Origin: Sandaracinaceae bacterium
GTDB lineage: Bacteria; Myxococcota_A; Polyangia; Polyangiales; Houyiibacteriaceae
NCBI GenBank assembly: GCA_020633075.1
Contig: JACKEI010000001.1
Location: 2,046,001 to 2,110,000 of the forward strand
Reading direction: 5' to 3'
Length of the DNA: 64,000 nucleotides
Shown here: one piece after another, positions 1-8,447 of the stretch
Layout of the letters: every line of letters begins with the position of its first letter
Numbering within the stretch: position 1 is the stretch's first letter
The notes under the pieces: generated by a model
Database searches by the model: none
The model's input: the letters and a program-made list of their open reading frames with translations, nothing else
What the model was told of the DNA's origin: nothing
Program-made: the position numbers and the translations under genes

Positions 1-710
1 CCGAAGCCGACGAGGCGCAGGAGGGAGCCGGAGACCAGCCACGCTTCGGGTGCGTCGAGGGCGTGCACGAAAGGTGCGATCTGCTCTGGGTGCGTACGGA
101 TCTCGGAGGACTGGGAGAGCGCCTCGAGCGCCTCGTAACGCGCCGCAGGGATCGGCGATTCCGTCGCGAGCTGCACCAGGTGAGCGACCACGGTGTGGTC
201 GGGGGACTCTCCCAGCAGGCACTTCGTGGAGGCCTGCATGGCCGCCGCCTGCACGGTCGGCCGCTCGTCCTGCAGCCGCAGGGCCACGACCTGTGCGTAC
301 TCGGGCGTCAGGAGCTGCAGCTGCGCGGCGTAGCGCTCGCTGTGGGTCCACGTGGTCTGCAGCGCGCGCAGCGCCGCCGTCGCCAGCTGTTCGTCGGCGG
401 CGGCCTCGGCGAGCGAGAGAAAGATGCGTGCGTTGTCTCGGACGAGGGCGGCCCGCGAGAACTGATCCCCGCGCCGCTCCGCGAGCACCTGCGGCACACG
501 CGCCAGCTCGGCCGCGGAGAGAGTCACGATGCCGGCCCCGACGCTGGGCCCCGAGGAGCCCGCAGGCGCTGGCGGGTCGCTGCAGCCGCACACACCGATG
601 GCCACGGTCACGGTCACGGACATGGCCACAGGCAGCGAGGCGGCAAGAACGACGGAAGTGACCGCGACGCGGGTCGCGGACCAAGCGGCCGAGCGGATGC
701 GGAGCTCCAT
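1..710 (-). CDS. HEAT-repeat-like lipoprotein, C-terminus cut by window edge
   Basis: The frame is open from the ATG at 710 to the window edge, giving at least 236 residues, so the gene is partial. The N-terminus has a basic start and a hydrophobic stretch ending in cysteines at about residues 41 and 43, which resembles a lipoprotein signal, although the lipobox is not canonical. The rest is alpha-helical in character with repeated Ala/Leu/Glu-rich segments such as AATAALRAL-like and EALEALSQS, as expected of HEAT or armadillo-type repeats. A CAGAGT hexamer lies 6 bases before the ATG. It is transcribed away from the next lipoprotein gene. The HEAT assignment is an inference from composition, and the function is unknown. 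Confidence 0.6.
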   Translation of the reverse strand, partial: MELRIRSAAWSATRVAVTSVVLAASLPVAMSVTVTVAIGVCGCSDPPAPAGSSGPSVGAGIVTLSAAELARVPQVLAERRGDQFSRAALVRDNARIFLSLAEAAADEQLATAALRALQTTWTHSERYAAQLQLLTPEYAQVVALRLQDERPTVQAAAMQASTKCLLGESPDHTVVAHLVQLATESPIPAARYEALEALSQSSEIRTHPEQIAPFVHALDAPEAWLVSGSLLRLVGF

Positions 711-764
711 ACGCGCACTCTGACACCGGACGAGCCGACGCGCCGAGCGACGGCGCCCGCATGG

Positions 765-770
765 TATCGT
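765..770 (+). promoter_or_regulatory. Extended -10-like box directly before a start codon
   Basis: The sequence TGGTATCGT (762-770) contains an extended -10 motif (TGn followed by TATCGT). It ends 6 bases before the GTG at 777. This spacing would produce a leaderless or nearly leaderless mRNA. The assignment rests on the motif and its position only. Confidence 0.4.
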
Positions 771-776
771 CGGGAC

Positions 777-1160
777 GTGGTGCCCTCGCGGATAACGGTG
801 TGGCTGTGGACGCTCGGCGCGTGCCTGAGCCTCGGCGCGTGTGACGGGAGCAGCGAGCGGCGCCTGTTCGAGTCCTGTGAGGCGACGCCCGAGTGCTCCG
901 TCGGGTTGGACTGCGTCGTGCTGCGCGCGGAGCAGAGTGGCACCACGGCGGGCGCGGGGTTCTGTACGTCCCGGTGCGCGGAGCGCTTTCCGTGCAGCGT
1001 CGCGTTCCTGTGCACGCCGGTCGACCGCGATGGGGTCGTGGTGGGCCCGGGGGACCCGGCCGCGCGCAACGCGTTCTGCCTGCGACCGTGTGAGGACGAT
1101 CACGACTGCGCCGCCGGGATGAGCTGCGAAGCGACGTCCAGCGGCCCCTTATGCATATGA
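777..1160 (+). CDS. Cysteine-rich lipoprotein of unknown function
   Basis: This 127-residue protein starts at tandem GTG codons (777 or 780), chosen because a signal peptide follows at once and a TATCGT box lies 6 bases upstream. The hydrophobic segment ends in the lipobox LSLGAC, so the mature protein should be an outer-membrane or periplasmic lipoprotein. The mature part has about ten cysteines in short CxxC-like and Cx5C spacings (for example ESCEATPECSVGLDC), typical of the disulfide-rich modules common in myxobacterial lipoproteins. No enzyme motif is visible. The gene is divergent from the HEAT-like lipoprotein. Function is unknown. Confidence 0.65.
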   Translation: MVPSRITVWLWTLGACLSLGACDGSSERRLFESCEATPECSVGLDCVVLRAEQSGTTAGAGFCTSRCAERFPCSVAFLCTPVDRDGVVVGPGDPAARNAFCLRPCEDDHDCAAGMSCEATSSGPLCI

Positions 1161-1221
1161 TTTCGCTGTGTTCATCGAGCTCCGCGCGGCACGAGAGGGC
1201 CGCTTTGCGACTCCCAGTCAC

Positions 1222-1238
1222 TGACTGACCGGCAGTCA
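1222..1238. promoter_or_regulatory. Probable TetR operator (inverted repeat)
   Basis: TGACTGACCGGCAGTCA has 6-base inverted arms (TGACTG/CAGTCA) around a 5-base centre. It lies 68 bases upstream of the tetR-type start codon at 1307, and a further partial half-site (CAGTCACTGACTG) overlaps its left side. Inverted repeats of this TGACTGAC type are common TetR-family sites, so it probably lets the regulator control its own operon, including the efflux genes. It was identified by eye only. Confidence 0.6.
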
Positions 1239-1306
1239 AGAAAGGGGTTGCCGCGCGTGGGGCCTGGCGCTACGTCTGCTGCTCAGTCCGCCTGGCTCCC
1301 CGCGTC

Positions 1307-1987
1307 ATGTCGTCAACTACCCCACCCTGCAAGCCCCTCTCACGCCGTGAGCGTGAGCGGCAGGCGCGCCGCGAGGCCATCGTCGCGGCGGCGGAGGAGT
1401 TCGTCGTGGAGACGGGGTACTGGGAGATGTCCATGGACGCCGTCGCGCGGCGCGCCGAGCTCTCCAAGGGGGCGCTGTACCTGTACTTCCAGAACAAGGA
1501 TGCGCTCTGCGCGGAGATCGCAGTGCGATCGATGAGGGACTTCATCCCCGCGCTGCGGGCGGCGTCCGACCGCGAGACGGTGGGCATCGCGAAGATCGCC
1601 CAGATGCTGAACACGTACGCCGAGTGGTTTGACCAGCATCCGCACATGTTCCGGTTCGCGATCAGCTGGAACGTGCCGGGCCAGAACCTGGACCCCAACA
1701 GCGAGTCCTTCGACGAGTACCGCAAGTCCGTCGGGGAGATCACCAAACTGGGACTGGACGCCACGCGCATCGGACAAGAGGACGGCAGCATCCGCGCCGA
1801 CCTCGACCCCTTCCTCCTTAACATGCAGCTCTGGACCAGCCTCCTGGGCGTGTTCATGGCGCACCTCGGCGGCGACGACTTCCGCAAGCGCGTGCCCTTC
1901 CCCATCGACATGGACGCCATCGTGCCCTTCCACATCCAACAGAGCCTGCGCGCCATCGCCGGGCCGAGAGCCGAGAGCATCGCATGA
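1307..1987 (+). CDS. TetR/AcrR-family transcriptional repressor
   Basis: This 226-residue protein has a typical TetR layout. A basic N-terminus (RRERERQARREAIVAAA) leads into a helix-turn-helix at about residues 42-62, with the motif SMDAVARRAELSKGALYLYF followed by NKDAL. The variable C-terminal half would bind the inducer and form the dimer. Its stop overlaps the start of the outer-membrane efflux gene by 4 bases (ATGA), so it is translationally coupled to the RND operon. A probable operator lies upstream at 1222-1238. It is therefore likely an autoregulating local repressor of the pump; the ligand cannot be inferred. Confidence 0.93.
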   Translation: MSSTTPPCKPLSRRERERQARREAIVAAAEEFVVETGYWEMSMDAVARRAELSKGALYLYFQNKDALCAEIAVRSMRDFIPALRAASDRETVGIAKIAQMLNTYAEWFDQHPHMFRFAISWNVPGQNLDPNSESFDEYRKSVGEITKLGLDATRIGQEDGSIRADLDPFLLNMQLWTSLLGVFMAHLGGDDFRKRVPFPIDMDAIVPFHIQQSLRAIAGPRAESIA

Positions 1988-3504
1988 CTCATTCTCGCTT
2001 CGCGCTCGTGAGCAGCCTAGCGCTCTGCCTGTGTCTCGACGGCTGCGTGTACCACCGCCTGCGGGACCCCCAGCCGGCGCGTCCGCTTCCCAGCGAGTAC
2101 TCCTCACGCGCCGAGGCCACTGCGGCGTCGGAGGGCGAGACGGGGATCCCCGCGCCACCGGCAGAGTACGAAGCGGCCGAGGCAGCCAACGTGTGGTGGG
2201 ACCAGCTGGGCGACCCGGCGCTGGACGCGATCATCCGGCGGACCCTGGCCGTGAACCTGTCGCTCAACGCGATGCGCGCCCGCGTCCGTCAGGCCGAGGC
2301 GTTGGCGGACATCGCGCGTGCCTCACGCTTCCCTCAGGTGAGCTTCGAGGCGCGCTTTGGAGTGGGCACGCAGCGCAGCGCGTTCCAGGGCAACACGCGC
2401 ACCATCAGCGTGAGCGCGTCTCTTCCGGTGAGCTACGAGGTGGACCTCTGGGCCCGTCGCAGCCGCGAGGCGGAGGCGAGCCGGCTGGACGTGGAGGCCA
2501 TGCGCTTGGATACACAGGCGGCGTACATCACGTTGGTGGCTTCGGCGACGGAGGCCTGGTTCGACCTGCGCTCCGTGCGCGCGCAGCGAGACCTGCTCAC
2601 CACGCAGCAGGCCAACAACCAGACGTACCTGGAGCTGGTGGAGCTGCGCTTCAACCAGGGCCTGGCCAGCGCCGTGGACGTGCACCAGCAGCGTGTGCAG
2701 GTGGCGGACGCCGACGCTCAGCTGGCCCTCTTGGTCGGTACGGAGGAGGTGCTCCGGCAGCGGCTGTCCGTGCTCATCGGGGAGCCGCCGGGGGCGCCCT
2801 TCCCCGAAGCGGCTGCGACGTTGCCCGACCTCCCGGCGCCGCCTGACGCACAGTTCCCCGCGTCGCTGCTGATGAACCGGCCGGACGTGCGCGCGGCGGC
2901 CCGCCGCATCGAGGCGTCCGACCGGCGCGTCAGCGTCGCCATCGCCCAGCGCCTGCCCACCATCGTGCTGCAGTTCACGCCGACCTACGGCTGGAACAAC
3001 TCCGAGATCATCGAGCCCGGCGAGAACACCATCCCGGGCTTCGACGCCAGCCGCTTCACGGGCGCGGTGCACGGCTTCACGTACCAGGCGGGCGCGCAGC
3101 TCTCCGTGCCCCTCTTCGACGGCTTTCGCGGCCGTGGCATGGTCGAGCTCGAGCGCGCGCGCGTGGCCGAGTCCATCGAGAACTTCCACGACGTCATCTT
3201 GCACGCGCTGCTCGAGGTGGAAGCGGCGTTGGTGCAGGAGCGCCAAGAGCGCGTCCGCATGGAGCACCTAGAGCGGCGCATCGAGCTGACCGCGGCCACC
3301 GTGGACGCGGCGCAGGCCCGCTATCGGCAGGGCCTGAGCGACTTCCTCCCCGTGCTGAGCGCCATCGCGATGCACCAGGGCGCCGAGGCGGCGCTGCTGG
3401 ACGCGCGGCGTCAGCTCATCTCGCATCGAATCCAACTCCATCGCGCGCTCGGGGGAACCTGGGCCGAGCCGATCATCGCCGAAGCGGAAAGCAACCACCC
3501 ATGA
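1984..3504 (+). CDS. RND efflux outer-membrane lipoprotein (NodT/OprM type)
   Basis: This 506-residue TolC-like outer-membrane channel starts with a lipoprotein signal ending in LDGC (cysteine near residue 21). The early segment VWWDQLGDPALDAIIRRTLAVN is the conserved NodT/OprM start region (WW..LGDP.LD.LI..AL..N). Two long outer-membrane efflux repeats follow, with the heptad-like Ala/Arg/Glu pattern of the periplasmic coiled-coil barrel. It overlaps the TetR gene by 4 bases upstream and the adaptor gene by 4 bases downstream. It should form the exit duct of the tripartite pump encoded by the next two genes. Confidence 0.92.
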   Translation: MTHSRFALVSSLALCLCLDGCVYHRLRDPQPARPLPSEYSSRAEATAASEGETGIPAPPAEYEAAEAANVWWDQLGDPALDAIIRRTLAVNLSLNAMRARVRQAEALADIARASRFPQVSFEARFGVGTQRSAFQGNTRTISVSASLPVSYEVDLWARRSREAEASRLDVEAMRLDTQAAYITLVASATEAWFDLRSVRAQRDLLTTQQANNQTYLELVELRFNQGLASAVDVHQQRVQVADADAQLALLVGTEEVLRQRLSVLIGEPPGAPFPEAAATLPDLPAPPDAQFPASLLMNRPDVRAAARRIEASDRRVSVAIAQRLPTIVLQFTPTYGWNNSEIIEPGENTIPGFDASRFTGAVHGFTYQAGAQLSVPLFDGFRGRGMVELERARVAESIENFHDVILHALLEVEAALVQERQERVRMEHLERRIELTAATVDAAQARYRQGLSDFLPVLSAIAMHQGAEAALLDARRQLISHRIQLHRALGGTWAEPIIAEAESNHP

Positions 3505-4730
3505 CCAACCTACGTTCTCGCAGTGAGAAGGGTCGCGCGCTGGTCTCCTTGCTCTTGATCCTGCTGGTGCTCGGCGCTGCGGCGGGCTTCTTCGCCTACA
3601 TGAAGGCCACCAAGCCGGAGGCCGAGCGCGTCAACCGTGTGGACGAGGGCATCTTGGTCGACGTCACGACGGTGGCGCGGGCCACGCACGAGGTGCGTAT
3701 CCGAGCGCAGGGCACCGTCCGGCCGGCGCGGCAGATCGTGGTCATCCCCGAGGTGGGTGGGCGCGTGCGGGCGCAGCATGAGCAGCTGGTGGCCGGCGGC
3801 CGCGTCCAGGCCAACGACATCCTGCTGCGCATCGACGCGCGCGACTACCAGCTGGCGCTCGAGGCGGGCAGCGCCGAGGTCCACCGCGCCGAGCTCGAGC
3901 TCCAGATGGAGCGGGGGCGCGCGGCCGTCGCACAGCAAGAGTGGGCGTCGTTCGGCGACCCGGAGGCTGGCGACAGCGGACGCGCCCTGGCGACCCGCGA
4001 CCCGCACCTGCGCACGGCGCAGGTGGGCGTCGTGGCGGCGACCAGCTCCGTGGAGCGGGCGCGCTTGAACCTGTCGCGGACCACGATTCGCGCCCCCTTC
4101 AACGCCATGGTCACAGCCGAGGCCGTCGAGGTCGGGCAGGTGGTCAGCCCGCAGTCGCAGCTCGCTACTCTGGTGGGCACGGATGAGTTCTGGGTGCAGG
4201 TCAGCGTGCCGGTCGCGTCCCTCGCGAGCATCGTCGTCTCGGAGACGGAGGGCTCGGCCGCCACGGTGATTCAGAACGTCGGCGGCGAGCGCCTGGAGCG
4301 CACGGGCAGGGTGGTGCGCCTGCTCCCCGAGCTCGACCCGAACGGCGTGATGGCCCGCCTGATCGTGTCCATCCCGTCGCCTCTGGACGGACCGGGAGTG
4401 CCCCTGCTGCTGGGCTCGTTCGTGGACGTCGAGATCGACGCCCCACCCCTCGAGAACGTGATCGAGGTCCCCCGCGCCGCCGTACACGAGGGCAACATCG
4501 TCTACACCATGACCGCGGAGAACCAGCTCGCGACCCGGCGAGTCACCGTGGTGTGGGGCCTGCGGGACTCGGTGCTGGTCTCCGAGGGCCTCGAGTCGGG
4601 CGACCGCGTCATCCGCAGCCAGGTCGGAACCGCCCTACCCGGCATGCTCCTGCGCACGGCTGATCAAGCGCGCAGCCCGGCGACCGCGCAGGCCGCTCCA
4701 GACGCGGCGACCGCCGAGGGGGCCCCGTGA
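3501..4730 (+). CDS. RND efflux periplasmic adaptor (membrane fusion protein)
   Basis: This 409-residue adaptor has one N-terminal membrane anchor (LVSLLLILLVLGAAAGFFAY, about residues 15-34). The lipoyl/biotinyl half motifs follow (VRPARQIVVIPEVGGRV and later TTIRAPFNAMVTAEAVEVGQ), separated by a short coiled-coil hairpin. The C-terminal part contains the beta-barrel and membrane-proximal domains ending in VLVSEGLESGDRVI. It bridges the inner-membrane transporter and the outer-membrane channel. The start overlaps the channel gene by 4 bases, and its end overlaps the permease start by 4 bases, so the three components are probably made together. Confidence 0.92.
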   Translation: MTNLRSRSEKGRALVSLLLILLVLGAAAGFFAYMKATKPEAERVNRVDEGILVDVTTVARATHEVRIRAQGTVRPARQIVVIPEVGGRVRAQHEQLVAGGRVQANDILLRIDARDYQLALEAGSAEVHRAELELQMERGRAAVAQQEWASFGDPEAGDSGRALATRDPHLRTAQVGVVAATSSVERARLNLSRTTIRAPFNAMVTAEAVEVGQVVSPQSQLATLVGTDEFWVQVSVPVASLASIVVSETEGSAATVIQNVGGERLERTGRVVRLLPELDPNGVMARLIVSIPSPLDGPGVPLLLGSFVDVEIDAPPLENVIEVPRAAVHEGNIVYTMTAENQLATRRVTVVWGLRDSVLVSEGLESGDRVIRSQVGTALPGMLLRTADQARSPATAQAAPDAATAEGAP

Positions 4731-7700
4731 GCGAGCCGACCACCCCACACCGCGAGGTGCCTCCTCCCGACCCCGAGGTGCCGCTCGACGACCGCGTCAG
4801 CGGGCACTCCGACGGGATCACGGGCCCCGTCGCGTGGATGGCGCGCAACGGCGTCGCCGCCAACGTCCTCATGTTCGTGCTCGTGCTCGGCGGGCTGTTG
4901 GCGCTGCTCAACGTGCGCCAAGAGGTCTTCCCCGAGGTGGAGCTCGACACCATCTCCATCTCGGTCGTCTACCCCGGCGCGAGTCCTGCCGAGATCGAGC
5001 AGTCGATCATCCTGGCGGTGGAGGAAGCCGTGCAGGGACTCGACGGGGTCAAGGAGGTGCGCTCCGCCGCCTACGAGGGCAACGGGCTCGTGTTGGTCGA
5101 GCTGGTGCTCGGCGCGGATCAAGACCGCGCGCTCAACGACGCGAAGAGCGCCGTCGACCGCATCACGTCGTTCCCCATGGACGCTGAGCGGCCCGTGGTC
5201 AGCCTGATCTCCAACCGCACGCAGGCCATCAGCCTGGTGCTCTACGGCGACCTGGATGAGGCCACGCTGCGGTCGCTGGCCGAGGACACCCGCCGTGACC
5301 TGCTGGCGGACAGCCGCATCACCTACGTCGAGATCGGCGGCACGCGCGAGCTGGAGATCAGCATCGAGGTGCCCGAGGCGCAGCTGCGTCAGCACGGCCT
5401 CACCATCGACGACATCGCCAACCGAGTGCGCGCAGCCTCCGTGGAGCTGCCCGCCGGCACGGTGCGCACCACCGCCGGCGAGGTCCTGCTCCGCACCACC
5501 GAGCGACGTGACCGCGGCGCCGAGTTCGGGGACATCGCCGTCCTCGCACGGCCGGACGGGACGCAGCTCCTGCTGCGCGACATCGCCAACATCCGCGACG
5601 GGTTCGCGGAGGACGAGCGGGCGGTGCGCTTCAATGGTCAGCGCGCGGTCATGGTCAGCGCCTTTCGCGTTGGCAACGAGACCCCGCTGGCGGTCACGGA
5701 CGCCGTGAAGGAGTACGTTGCGCGCGTGCAGGGAGAGCTACCGGCGGGGGTGAACATCACCACCTGGGCCGACCTCAGTGAGATGTACGCGGACCGTATC
5801 GACCTCCTGCGCCGCAACGCGCTGCAGGGCCTGGTGCTGGTGCTGCTCATCCTCGGCCTCCTGCTCGAGGCGCGGCTCGCGTTCTGGGTCACGCTCGGCA
5901 TCCCCATCTCCTTCGCCGGCTCGCTCATCTTCTTCGACGCCGCCGACATCTCCATCAACATGATCTCGCTCTTCGCGTTCATCGTGACGCTGGGCATGGT
6001 CGTGGACGACGCCATCGTGGTGGGGGAGTCCGTCTACTCGCTGCGGGAGAAGGGGTACTCACGTGTGGACGCGGCCATCAAGGGCGTCACGAGCGTCGGC
6101 ACGCCGGTGGTGTTCTCCATCTTGACCACCTGCATCGCGTTCATGCCGATGCTCTTCGTGCCGGGTGTCATGGGGAAGTTCTTCCGCGTGCTGCCCATCG
6201 TGGTCATCCTGGTGCTGCTGATCTCGCTGGTGGAGTCGCTCATGGTGCTGCCCGCGCACCTCTCGCACAAGATGCCCTGGCTCCTGGAGAAGAGCCTCTT
6301 CTTCATCCTCATCCCGTTGCAGCTCCTGCCCAGCAAGCAGGTCGCGAAGGGCCTCGACTTCCTCATCCACCGCACCTACCTGCCCACGCTCAAGCTCGCC
6401 CTGCGCTGGCGCTACGTGACGCTCATGGCGGGGCTCGCGCTGATGGTGGGGTCAGTCGGGTTGATCGCCGGAGGGAGGGTGGGCTTCTCCTTCCTACCCA
6501 AGACCGCCGGCGACGTGATCACGGTCATGCTCAAGATGCCGGTCGGGACGCCCATCGAGGATACCCGGCGCGCGCTCGAGCAGATCTCGGGGGTGGCCGA
6601 GGAGCTCATCGCCGAGCACCAGAGCCTGGACGGCGGCACCATCTCGCGCGGCATCTACCTGGACATCGGCGCCAACACGTCGCTGGAGCCCGACGTCACG
6701 GGTGGCGCGGGCGTCTTCGGGAGCAACCTGGGCACGGTCATGTTCTACATGGTCGGCCAGGAGCAGCGCGCCGTGACCACGTCGGAGATCGTCCGGGACT
6801 GGCGCGCACGCGTCGCGAACATCGCCGGCGTGGACTCCTTGGTCTTCAACTACGACGTGGGCGTGCAGCCTGGATCGCCCGTAGCCATCGAGCTCATCCA
6901 CGAAGACAGCGCGACATTGGAGGCTGCGGCGCGCCGCCTGGCGGAGGAGATCCGGTCCTACTCGGGCCTGCGCGACATCGACAGCGGCGTCGCGGTCGGC
7001 AAGGAGCAGCTGGACTTCACGCTGACGGCCGAAGGGCGCGCCATGGGCTTCACCGAGGTGGACCTCGCCCGGCAGGTGCGCGCCGCCTACTTCGGCACCG
7101 AGGCCGTCCGGCAGCAGCGCGGGCGTGACGAGGTGCGCGTCTTCGTGCGTCGTCCCCGCGAGGACCGGGCGTCGCTGCACGAGATGGAGCAGATGATCGT
7201 GCGCGCGCCGAGCGGCGCCGAGGTGCCGCTCGCGCAAGCCGCTCACGTGGAGCGTGGCCGCGCCTACACGGTCATTCGTCGCACCGAGGGGCGCCAGACC
7301 ATCACGGTCACCGCCGACGTCGAGGACGGCGACACCAACGCCGGTGAGATCGTGGAGCGCATCGTAGGGCGCGAGGTGGCACAGCTGGAGCGGGACATCC
7401 CGGGCCTCACGCACAGCCTGGGGGGCGAGCAGCAACGGCAGGCCGAGACCATGAGCTCGCTCGTGATGGGCTTCGGGTTCGCACTCTTCGCGATGTACGC
7501 GCTGCTGGCGGTGGCCTTCAAGAGCTACGCCCAGCCCATCCTGGTCCTGCTGGCCATCCCCTTCGGCTTCATCGGGGCCGTGTGGGGCCACGTGTTGATG
7601 GGCTATGACCTCAGCATCATGAGCCAGATGGGCATCGTCGCGCTGGCTGGCGTGGTGGTGAACGACTCGCTCATCCTGGTGGACGCCACCAACGAGTTCC

Positions 7701-8062
7701 AACGCGAAGGGCACGACATCTGGCGGGCTACGCTGATGGGGGGCGCGCGCCGCTTCCGCCCCATCCTGCTCACCTCGCTGACCACCTTCTTCGGGCTCGC
7801 GCCCATGATCTTGGAGACCAGCGTGCAAGCGCGCTTCCTGATCCCCATGGCCATCAGCCTGGGCTTCGGCGTGCTCTTCGCGACCTTCATCACGCTGCTG
7901 CTCATCCCCGCCGCGTACATGGCGCTGGACGACGCCACGCGCGGCGTGGGCAACTTCATGCACTGGCTGAAGGGCGAGAAGCCGGACGAGGAGCCCGAGG
8001 AGCCCGAGGGCCCACCCGACGCGCTCATCTCGGACCCCGGACTGAGCAGCAGCCCGGGGTGA
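4727..8062 (+). CDS. RND-family efflux permease (HAE1-like inner-membrane transporter)
   Basis: This 1111-residue protein has the usual RND length and internal duplication. TM1 lies at about residues 42-62. It is followed by the hallmark EVFPEVELDTISISVVYPGA. TM4 carries the proton-relay pair in LGMVVDDAIVVGESV, with aspartates at residues 427 and 428. A second half repeats the pattern with SQMGIVALAGVVVNDSLILVD, and ends with a charged, Pro/Glu-rich cytosolic tail. It exports hydrophobic or amphipathic substrates by proton antiport together with the adaptor and channel encoded just upstream. The family is clear; the substrate is not. Confidence 0.94.
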   Translation: MSEPTTPHREVPPPDPEVPLDDRVSGHSDGITGPVAWMARNGVAANVLMFVLVLGGLLALLNVRQEVFPEVELDTISISVVYPGASPAEIEQSIILAVEEAVQGLDGVKEVRSAAYEGNGLVLVELVLGADQDRALNDAKSAVDRITSFPMDAERPVVSLISNRTQAISLVLYGDLDEATLRSLAEDTRRDLLADSRITYVEIGGTRELEISIEVPEAQLRQHGLTIDDIANRVRAASVELPAGTVRTTAGEVLLRTTERRDRGAEFGDIAVLARPDGTQLLLRDIANIRDGFAEDERAVRFNGQRAVMVSAFRVGNETPLAVTDAVKEYVARVQGELPAGVNITTWADLSEMYADRIDLLRRNALQGLVLVLLILGLLLEARLAFWVTLGIPISFAGSLIFFDAADISINMISLFAFIVTLGMVVDDAIVVGESVYSLREKGYSRVDAAIKGVTSVGTPVVFSILTTCIAFMPMLFVPGVMGKFFRVLPIVVILVLLISLVESLMVLPAHLSHKMPWLLEKSLFFILIPLQLLPSKQVAKGLDFLIHRTYLPTLKLALRWRYVTLMAGLALMVGSVGLIAGGRVGFSFLPKTAGDVITVMLKMPVGTPIEDTRRALEQISGVAEELIAEHQSLDGGTISRGIYLDIGANTSLEPDVTGGAGVFGSNLGTVMFYMVGQEQRAVTTSEIVRDWRARVANIAGVDSLVFNYDVGVQPGSPVAIELIHEDSATLEAAARRLAEEIRSYSGLRDIDSGVAVGKEQLDFTLTAEGRAMGFTEVDLARQVRAAYFGTEAVRQQRGRDEVRVFVRRPREDRASLHEMEQMIVRAPSGAEVPLAQAAHVERGRAYTVIRRTEGRQTITVTADVEDGDTNAGEIVERIVGREVAQLERDIPGLTHSLGGEQQRQAETMSSLVMGFGFALFAMYALLAVAFKSYAQPILVLLAIPFGFIGAVWGHVLMGYDLSIMSQMGIVALAGVVVNDSLILVDATNEFQREGHDIWRATLMGGARRFRPILLTSLTTFFGLAPMILETSVQARFLIPMAISLGFGVLFATFITLLLIPAAYMALDDATRGVGNFMHWLKGEKPDEEPEEPEGPPDALISDPGLSSSPG

Positions 8063-8248
8063 CCAGTCCGCCCGCGTGACCGTCCCCCTCTTGGCGGGAG
8101 GGACTTGTCCACGACACGTGGCTTGATTTGCTGCCCCGGGCTCATGCGCTCATGCGCTCGAGCACTCATCGGATGTCGGGAAAACGAATGAGTCTGGGCT
8201 CCCGGGGCCGAAGGCTGAGCACTCATCTGAAGGCGGAATACCGCTTGA
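8063..8248. other. Intergenic spacer after the efflux operon, repeat-rich
   Basis: No protein gene is supported here. A short GC-rich dyad (GTCCC...GGGAC, about 8082-8105) follows the permease stop and could act as a terminator, but it has no T-run. The spacer then holds a copy of a 31-base direct repeat (8139-8169) and several short CTCAT-type motifs before the left arm of the IS-associated inverted repeat. Confidence 0.5.
8139..8169 (+). repeat. 31-base direct repeat, left copy
   Basis: This segment, beginning GGCTCATGCGCTCATGCG, matches 10020-10050 in the same orientation with two mismatches. The two copies lie on either side of the insertion sequence, outside its inverted-repeat ends. 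They are too far from the element tips to be its target duplication and look like members of a local intergenic repeat. Confidence 0.75.
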
Positions 8249-8278
8249 AATTGGGCACCCCGGGTTAAAGAGGCTGTC
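8249..8278 (+). repeat. Left inverted repeat arm of the IS
   Basis: Positions 8249-8278 pair with 9948-9977 in reverse complement at 28 of 30 positions. The outer 16 bases form AATTGGGCACCCCGGG and the inner 11 bases form AAGAGGCTGTC. The three bases between differ at two positions. Confidence 0.8.
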
Positions 8279-8447
8279 CTAAAACCCCCCGAACTAGCGC
8301 CACCAAGCACACAGCGGGGCCCAGGGCGGTTCTCAGCGGTGGCCGCTGGCGCACGTCCGGGGCGAGCATGACCGCCCAGGACGGTTGTCAGTCGCGGATT
8401 CCGCGCTCCCGGCCAGTGGGCGGCGAGGGGCGCGGCCGCGGCCCCGT

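Noticed and set aside
6494..7963. A 489-residue open frame on the minus strand inside the RND permease
   Set aside because: Low-complexity His/Arg/Gly content and no motif; the permease on the other strand is unmistakable.
8082..8105. Terminator after the RND operon
   Set aside because: A dyad exists but there is no T-run and the stem is imperfect, so it is mentioned only under the spacer.
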